Source: Cryptomeria japonica (taxonomy: Eukaryota > Streptophyta > Pinopsida > Cupressales > Cupressaceae). Taken from it: a stretch of 64,000 bases of DNA. The stretch's first letter is position 1; each line of letters begins with the position of its first letter. Of the stretch, positions 55,978 to 64,000 are shown piece by piece. The position numbers and the translations under genes were made by a program. The notes under the pieces are model-generated. The model saw only the letters and a program-made list of their open reading frames with translations, was not told the origin of the DNA and searched no databases. Where the stretch lies: NCBI RefSeq assembly GCF_030272615.1, contig NC_081407.1, forward strand, positions 434,222,730 to 434,286,729. Direction: 5' to 3'.

Positions 55978-58574
55978 GGTTTGATCTGCTCTTCTATACT
56001 TGGGATCAGGGCCCTTTCCCTACTAATCTAATCAAAAACAATATTTTCCAATTAAAATAACTATATAGCAACAAATGGAGCAGCTTTCAATAATTCATTT
56101 CTCATTAATAGGGAAATTCTCATTTGCACAGTTCCCAAAGGACCATCTTTTAAGTCAGAAAAAGACCATCCATCAAATCAGAAAAAAAATTGATCAAGTT
56201 TCCAAAAGAATAACTTTCAAGTTAGTCATAATAAATTGCTACAAGTTTCCAAAAGACCATCCTTTGAGTTGTGAGCAAATTTCAGCTATCTGACTCCAAG
56301 AAGAACAACCTGCAAGTCAAGAAAAAATATTGATCAAGCAACAATCAAGAAAGTGTCTATCAAGAGTAGAAGTGTGATACAAGAAAGAAACCTTCAATAG
56401 GCATCTTTAATAAATAAAAAATCCAATATATGCTCTGACGACGTAATGTCCCCTTTTTAGCTTGTTCCTATTTTTGAAAGATTAGCCTATCATTCTGACC
56501 CTCGTAGGCTAATGAGGATGGACAAAGGGTCTCTTTCAGTTGGTATCTACTCCAGGATTCAGTATGCTTTGGTTCGGCTTTCGTTTGGCATCATTTGGAC
56601 CTCATTTGCTATACATTTGCCATATTTACTATTTATAGTAAGTCAGGAGATGATCGAGATGGACCCTTTCTATTTTTAGCAAGAACATATGGTCACATGT
56701 GGAATAGCAGGGTGGGCTCCCATTTCAGACGGCATAGCAAAACAGTAGGTATTTTGGGAGATATTAATGTTTAATTGGCCTAAATAGTAATTATTTATTA
56801 AAAGGTTATATTATTAAGCTATAACTTAATAATTGAGGGTCAAGTTATCATTGAAAGGGGGCCATTAATACAATTAATTATGGGGTCCATAATTAATGAG
56901 AAATTAAAAGATTTCCTAAGTCTAAATGAAAATAACATTTTAAATGTTATTTAAATTGCTTTATTGGAAATAGAAACATGTGGAGAATATAAGAGTCTTC
57001 AAGCTAAATCGAATTGATTATGTGATTATTATTTCTTTCAACTTGATATTGGAGAGCATTGGGATTTGGAGAGACCAAGGGTTTCTGCAAGTTTTGAGAG
57101 CTTTTTGGCATTGGAGTGCGTAGCTACTTCATTGTGACAGCTACCTAAGGTGGTGAAATATCTTCCGAGGGTTACTTTTGAGTTGGCTGTAACCAGCAGT
57201 CAAATTTGTGCAAATTGGAGAAAGATCGATCAAGGTTTTTGAGCAGATATTTTTGTGAAGTGCACAATAATTATGGGGCTGTGTTAATTCAACGCTGGGA
57301 ACAGAGGTTTATTGTATCAGATCGTATCATTCAGCCAGGTTCTTAATGAATTTGTAAAGCATTGATCTTATATATATGTTGTTGTTGTAGATGCCATTAA
57401 TCTGAAATATTATTGAATGATAAGAGTCCAAGTAACTACTCGTTCATTGTAATTGATGATTGCAAATAATTAAGGAGATGGCTGTCGCAGCACTCTATAT
57501 GATCTTATATCTATATTCATTATGTTTGTAGTTTGCATGCCAAATGTTTGTCTTTATGTCTGCTGGCTGTAACTGCACATTTCACCTTTCAAAGTCACGT
57601 AAATGCATTGGAGGGGCTAAATAGAAGTTATTCATGCATTATACTTCAAGCCTAGACATCGCAGGGATCATTTGCAGTCAATTTTGATGCTGTGTAGTCA
57701 CCCAAACAATATTATATGAGACTAAACTCAGACCAGCAAATTGAGTGTTTGTATGTGAAGTGTTTGACATTATTCCTTGAGTTGGATTCCACCATTTTCA
57801 CACCTATATTAGCAGGGAATATTACAGGTTAACACTCTTAAAGAAGTCTGAAGTTTTTCATCAGTCATATGCCAAGTAAAAACTGCATAACACGCAAGTT
57901 ATACTAGCTGTCCCAACTGCATAACACGCAGGTTATAAAAACTGAAACAAAGAACAGCAAATACAGACTTTGCAAGACAAGTGTTTGACAATATTCCTTG
58001 GAGTTCAAATAAACAAAAACAGGGTCAGATTAGCCAAGAGATATTACAGACAACTAGTCAAGGGATTCTTTTTATTTGCAATTGTAAGGAGTACCATATG
58101 TATTTAGTCTGAAATAATTGTAGACAGTCGTGATCATTTCCAAAAATTTGGCTCAAGTATTTGGCTAATAGTTGAGTAGTTCTAGATTGAAGCTCTTCAT
58201 CCTATATAGCAATTTTATTGTTGCATTTGAAATAAAAATGTTTCTTACTTAGAAGCTTTTTCTGTTGTGAAAATTCACAGGTGAGCATAGCCAGTACAAG
58301 AAAGCAAGACAGGTTCTCTTTAATTAAAGGAAATAGGCTCATTTCAAAGTGAGTTAGGTTGTATTTGTTCTTGTCATAGCTATACCATGAGCAGATTCCA
58401 AACACAGAATTCATATGCTTCCAGATTGTAGAGTTCAGAGCATTAAAATTGATGGCACTATAACTACCCTCCATAAAATGATGGGGTTAAAGATAGCATG
58501 CAGAAGTTCAAGCGATAGACTTCCCATATCAAGGTTGGCTCATTCTAAAGAGCTGATGGGATGACTTTGCAAGG
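55978..58574. other. No gene recognised; probable LTR-like piece from 56442
   Basis: CGTAATGTCCCC at 56442 is one base off the TGTAATGTCCCC word starting the LTRs of element D. Sequence to about 57400 has the AT-rich then GA-rich texture of an LTR. No primer site or partner LTR was found. The remainder shows nothing I recognise. Confidence 0.4.
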
Positions 58575-58589
58575 TTTGAGTTGCTCAAA

Positions 58590-58974
58590 CTAGTTGTAGA
58601 CAAGGAAAAGTCCATAGCCAAATATGTTTATCACCATGCTGGAGTCCTCATCTTGATAAGAACATACACACATAACAAGGAAAAGCTTGCCTATCCAGCT
58701 ACTAACTACATCAATACACATTTCACCTCTTTCCATTTGCCAGCTATAGAAAAGCTAAGTTTGAAGAGGATGCTTGATGTTCAGTAGTGGAAACAAGGAC
58801 GTTGTAGAAGGAATGATAGATGATATCAGAGATCAGTGTGTTGTATTCAATGCAAATATACAGATGGATGCTCAAAACTCCATATGTTATAACTTAGAAC
58901 CACTAACTAAGGTCCTTCACATCATGAATGACAAAATCCTAGAATCTCTAATGGGCCATGTACGTAAGGCTTGA
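58590..58974 (+). pseudogene. hAT transposase remnant (DUF659 region)
   Basis: IAKYVYHHAGVLILIRTYT, YPATNYINTHF and LSLKRML follow the order seen in plant DUF659 transposases after the CAAHCLDL region, as in the intact stretch at 3480-3650. After a frame change near 58780, NLEPLTKVLHIMNDK corresponds to EPIVDVLRMVDGDKP at about 3775-3815. Only about 130 codons remain, with no ends of an element nearby. Confidence 0.6.
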
Positions 58975-61387
58975 CTATAGACAAGGTGACATTCAAGAAA
59001 CGTGTAGATGAAAGGAAGATAAACAAAGGCTATGCAAGATATTTCAAGTTCAGGTTGCAGCATTAAATCCGAGCACCTCAGCACACAGCGTAAGAAAAAC
59101 TCAACTCCATTTTGCATTTTGCATGATCATTGGTTTCTTTATTGATGATTAAGTGTGATTAAAGGCCTATTTAAACAAATAGAGAAGATTTAACCCTTCG
59201 GCAGAGACGTCTGAAGGTCAATCCATGGCTAACTTCGAAAGTGTAAGAAGTCTAAGGACCTCTTCAGATTTGCCATAGCAGTACTGTGAAGAAAGACTAT
59301 CATACTAGTTGACTTTCTCAACACCTAAAGTTTATGCATGTATATTCAATGATTCTTTTTATATGGTTACATATTTATGTTTCCAAACATTAATTTTGTT
59401 TTACGTTTCATCTATTTTGTTGTTAGATAGATTCATAAGCTATAAAGTATAGCTATTACAATGTGGATGACAACATTTGATGCGGTTATTTGTGAGCATG
59501 ATTGATGTATGTTTATGGATTGAGCACATATACTATATGAAATGCAAAGATTAGAATAAAATTGGATGAATGATTTAATGTTTGTCCCATAATCTTGGAC
59601 TCCAAGTTAAATGCATGGATGAAAGCAAGGCTATGGATGCAACTAGCTAGACCAGATTAATTCAAAATTGGATAGTCACTAAAACAATGGGTCAAGCAAT
59701 CAGAGATGAAGAGTTAGATAGACAGATAGAGAGAAAGAGTCAATAAAACCTTTGTACACTACAAGAAGGTGTACCTTACTAAGACTAAAGCTTCCTTCTA
59801 ACTTTCTAATTGTGTGATGTAGTTCATGATACCATGGGCCATAATTTAAGAAGCTTGGCCATTGCACATATTTTCCTAATTTTGTATTTGACAGGAATGT
59901 ATGTTTAGTTTGGCATCGTTAATTAAGTTCTAGTGGAATTAAACATCCCCATTTTTTTGTGATACATATATTCTCTATTGTAGTCTCCTTGATTGCACCA
60001 TAAACATTTCAAATGTTACCATCCAGTCTTCAACATAGACATCTTAGAAAATCCTCAAAATTTTCTCAACAGAAAGATCTTATGCGCATATCCATTTGCA
60101 AATGGTATTGATCAGATTTAATCTCTAGATTCTAGTTTTGTAGTTCTTTAGCATGGTGCTTCATCAGTTGTAGACAAGCTCACCTAATTGAAATCTTTCT
60201 ATTCTATCCAGTTCAGAAATGTAAATTGTTATAGATTTTTCCATTAGCAGATAATGGGATAGACCAACAAATATGAGATACTAGTGGGCATTGAGATCAA
60301 AACCTTCTAGCATCACTAGCAATTCATTAGAAACTATCAATATGCTAAATTCATGGGAATGCCAACCTATAAACCTCATAAAAGGAAGCAATGCTTGGCC
60401 AATTGTGGAAACAAGCACTCAACAGCTTTGTAAAATAGTGGATGCAAAAGACTAATCAAACTATTGATTAAGTTTAAAAACCAATTCATATAACCTGAAA
60501 AAGCTAAAAACTGCAATCCGTATTTTTACAGATTTGTTGCCAAAGATACAGAAACAATGAAAGGAAACAAGCAAGGCAAGACATGAAGCACAGAGCAAAA
60601 AACACCAATGCAACAAATCTTCACAAGAAGCAAGAACAACTATGCCTAGACAAAAGTGACCCAAATGAGGAAGAAGGATCAAATTCATTAAACAATGCCT
60701 GTTTAGCCCAAAAGAAAAGACTAGGACAATCAAGAAAAAGTAAGCCCAACAAGACATTGATGATAATCAGCCTGCTTCAAGTAGGTATGAATAACTTCTC
60801 AGTGCTAGTGTTGCTTTAAACTTGGTATAAGACACGAGAAAGACCATGTTAAATAGGCTAATAGTGGAAATATAATAGTAGCATTGGCCAGAAGATTCAT
60901 TCTACTAGAGAACGATACATAATGCAGAGCAAATTCTAACACACTTAGAGCAAGCAAACAACATGCATACAAACTTCCCTATAGAGAAAACTAGCATTAC
61001 ATGCACCAAAAGTTTTTGGTGGTGCCAAAGCACCAATTTCAAGATGCAAGTCCCTGCATTGACGTATTACCATCATCCTTATCTTTGGAACTAACATGAA
61101 TTAGATATGGTCGAGTGCTTTGTAGGATCCCTTGCCTTCGGATTATAACAAACTCAAATAAGCAAAAGGTCGAAAAAAATGACTACTCATGGAAAATAGT
61201 CATCAAAATGATTTGACTTTTAAAATACTCCATGTAGTGAAAAAATTGACAAAAATGTAAATATCTAACTGAGACTATACTATGGAAGGTTTGATTGCTT
61301 ACCACGAATTTTGCATAACAGCAAGTCCAGGTCTACCATGGGAATGAATGAGATTGCCCAGTTCAGATTCAATCAAGTACACCTAGG
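58975..61387. other. No gene recognised
   Basis: AT-rich sequence with short frames on both strands. No LTR border, tandem repeat or protein motif was identified. Confidence 0.5.
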
Positions 61388-62040
61388 TTGATTCAATGTT
61401 TGGATACCATGATAGCAATTATTGAGGTAGGGAGGCATCGAAAACAAGGAATTGATCCCACATCTATTGGGAAACTTACTGGTTCATTCATCATTGATTC
61501 AAATGGATCATCTGTTGCATTATTGTGGGGTTCATCAACATTGTTTAGGTTGTCAGTTCTAGTGGTCAAGGTGAATACACTACGCAGTATTGGATCAGAT
61601 ATTGCTACCCCTGTTATTCCATGTAAACGGAGCTTGGCTGATTCACTTAAGGCTGCTTTTTGTGCACCGAAGTTGGCTTCTTCGTTAACTCAATTAGAAC
61701 CGTGCCTCCCACAATGTGTTTGCAGCTACTTACTCCCTGTTTGTCGATAAGTTTCCTACATTGGATGTTTCAACTAGTAAAGTGTGTGAGAATGTGTCCT
61801 TTGAATTGATATTGCCTCCCAAACATTCTTCATTTGCAATGGTCATTGGCTTGGTGGTGAAGAGTTAAGGTTTTGACTATGTTCAATTGACTCCTACTCT
61901 GTCAATGGCTAAAAGTGACTCACCTACAAAATGGGTCTACCTTGTTTCTTGCTCTAAGGAAATTCCTATGTTTGTCCTTAGGGAAGAGGTGTTGAATGAA
62001 GAAGCACTACACACAAAAGGGTTTGATTCACAAGTTCAAT
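61388..62040 (+). pseudogene. Possible decayed coding remnant, unknown
   Basis: A 120-codon frame to 61750 is followed by about 95 codons of less AT-rich sequence (FPTLDVSTSKVCENVSFELI, KWVYLVSCSKEIPMFVLREE) with stops. The composition suggests former coding sequence, perhaps of a retroelement. I recognise no family. Confidence 0.25.
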
Positions 62041-62439
62041 AATTTTTGGCCTAGTTTGCTAAACCTCACCCTGGGGTGTCACTAAATTGCAAGACATTTC
62101 TTTGGCAATCTATTGATATTTATTCCTATACTCATGTTATTTTTTGTGAATCCATTCTTGACAAGGCATGCATTCTTGAGAAGGAATTGTGATTCTAAAG
62201 TAAAGGTTGTTTTGCTTCTAAAGCCTTGGCATCCTGCCTTCAACCCTCTTACATAGTCGTCAATTCTTCATACTTGGGTTAGACTCTTGTATCTTACTCC
62301 TATACTCAAGGTTTTTATATTATTTTTTGTGAATCCATTATTGACAAGGCACGCATTCTTTCATGTGTAGTGTGGGTCCTGTGGGATTTGTTCTCTTTTT
62401 GTCTTTTATGTGTAGTTGTCTAGATGCATGTAGTTGTAC

Positions 62440-62650
62440 TAATGTTCCCTGAGGATGTGTCCCCTGTGTTTTTAGCCTCATCCCCATCCCGAAACATTTC
62501 AAGGACTCTAGGACGCCATGGAAACATCCCCCCCCCCCCCACCCCGCCCAACAACCCCTATCCCCTGTCAATTGCAAAAATGGGCATGTCCCCAAAACAC
62601 CCCAAAAATGACAAGGGACAGCTAGCCCTCCCCTATGGCCCAGCAATGTT
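62440..62650. repeat. C-rich tract with TCCC/CCCC words
   Basis: Contains a run of 12 C near 62530 and many CCCCA/GTCCC words. The left part, TGTTCCCTGAGGATGTGTCCCC, resembles the right end of the hAT-like element at 55313-55752 in reverse, so this may be a decayed relative. No target duplication was found. Confidence 0.4.
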
Positions 62651-63890
62651 TTGAGTTTTGTTTAAAGCAGTGGGGGTCACTATATTTTTCCTCTCTGCTA
62701 CAGAGGGGAAATGGCCATTTTAGAGTTTTTGAGTTCCAATAATTTGGAAATGGACATTTGTAGTGTAATTAACTCAAAGACTGCCTCTATGTTAGTTTCT
62801 ATTCTCATTTCCATTGTGTGAGAATCCAATTCCATTATTACATGTCATGAGAGTAGAGTTTAGAGGATCAGTTTTTGTGGATTCCTTTGATTCCTTTCAA
62901 GAACATGAACAAAGATTTCATGTTCTTTAAACTCAGGTGCAGCAGCTTTCTGTCATTCCTGTTGTAGCTCTTGGTCAAGACAAGTTGCCGACTTCTCCTA
63001 TTTGAGAAAATCAACTGCAGCTACATCACCTTATGCGGAGAAAGAACAAGACAACAGGGCTTGTGGGGTCATTTTTCATATGCTAAGTGTGGCTGGAGCG
63101 GCAGAGGGGGTTAAATCAACTAGAGCACCAGCTGGTGCAGCTGGTCACTCTGAAGGCCAGCCTTCTGGATCTGAATAGTCACTCCATTGTAATGCTTTTT
63201 CATACTTTTGTTTCAACTTTCAGTCTCCTATTGAATATTGTTTTTGGATAGTTAAATAGGTTGGTTTTGTTAAGTTTTTACCAACTCGGTATCTTGGAGA
63301 TATAGACTTGATAAAAACTGTCAAACAAAAATATTGTGAAGTTCAATATAATGGGTGAGAGACCCTTACTCCCTAGTTCACCTATAAAACAAATCCAATA
63401 GGTTGCTGCATAATGTTGATAAAGGACAACATAATAGCAGTGACCAAGTTTCTAATTATTGTGGCTCATAATCTCCATGGAGATATGTAATAATTATGAT
63501 GTAATAAACATGGTATACAATAAAGCATAAATGATGCTTAAGAGTTCAAAATGTGGTCCAAGAATACCATGCACGATACTGCCCAATCCTATCCCCAACA
63601 AGAATGGCATCCAATGCTTCTCCAGACCACATTAACGACAGCCCAAATTTACAAGAATAAAGAAAGGCTTCAGATTTGAAGAAAAGAATTAAAATGTACA
63701 TGCATTGACAATGAAAGCATTTGAATTTTGTTAATTTGTTTGTCAATTCTCATGTGAAATCTCAATTCAAATCTAATGTTATGTATTAAACTTCTACAAT
63801 ATCTATGACAAATGCTTTATCAATGTTCTGATATAAATATTTGAAATTTCTCTATATTTTTAAATATTTCCCAAATTTTTAATAGTCATC
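62651..63890. other. No gene recognised
   Basis: Mixed sequence with short frames only. Nothing structured was seen. Confidence 0.5.
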
Positions 63891-64000
63891 CCCTGCCATC
63901 CTCTAAAAAATGGCCCAAAAGTACCCCCATACCAAAAACATGACCTACCATTCCCTGTCATCCCTTAAAAAATGGCCCAAAAGCCCCCCTTACCAGAAAC
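63891..64000 (+). repeat. 62-bp tandem repeat running off the window
   Basis: CCCTGCCATCC at 63891 and CCCTGTCATCC at 63953; both copies continue with AAAAAATGGCCCAAAAG. The array may extend beyond the window edge. Confidence 0.7.

Noticed and set aside
62338-62646. 102-codon minus-strand Gly-rich frame
   Set aside because: Translation of the C-rich tract with its 12-base C run; low complexity.

Overview
The window looks like intergenic DNA from a very large, repeat-rich plant genome. A conifer or other gymnosperm is my best guess, but that is an inference from style. The evidence is Copia elements primed by initiator tRNA-Met, BED/DUF659-type hAT elements, tRNA-derived SINEs, long AT-rich spacers and many layers of nested insertions. 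I see no complete host gene. Almost everything supportable is mobile or derived from it, and most coding regions carry stops or frameshifts.

Left part (1-15.7 kb). A Copia-like element A (+ strand, about 1147-12371) has LTRs but no pol. It carries a coiled-coil protein with four CCHC zinc knuckles and a second, roughly 1,100-codon reading frame of unknown function, now broken. Its 5' LTR is split by a 3,587-bp hAT element with an 8-bp target duplication; the 3' LTR gives the empty site. The 3' LTR runs into a decayed autonomous Copia element B (- strand, 12446 to about 15710), with a small inverted reverse-transcriptase scrap at the joint.

Middle (17.9-33.8 kb). A 123-bp tandem array of tRNA-like units is followed by a second tRNA-like head and a GATAAG-rich purine stretch. 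Then comes the most unusual locus of the window: two inverted ~5.1-kb units, each with a ~1,070-codon gene of unknown function, alternating with two inverted ~2.2-2.4-kb modules. The modules hold 12-13 copies of a hairpin-forming core whose spacing is nearly always 165-167 or 176-178 bp. Every module/unit joint carries AGGTA (or TACCT).

Right part (34-64 kb). Three hAT-like non-autonomous elements with 8-bp duplications (one nested in another) and a complete SINE with an 18-bp duplication occur here. A diverged third copy of the mid-window gene (51427-54289) lies downstream of a 7,361-bp LTR element (43028-50388, 5-bp duplication GCAAG) that carries an apparently captured, intron-free fragment of the cohesin regulator PDS5. 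From 56 to 64 kb I see only LTR-like pieces, a hAT transposase remnant and low-complexity tracts.
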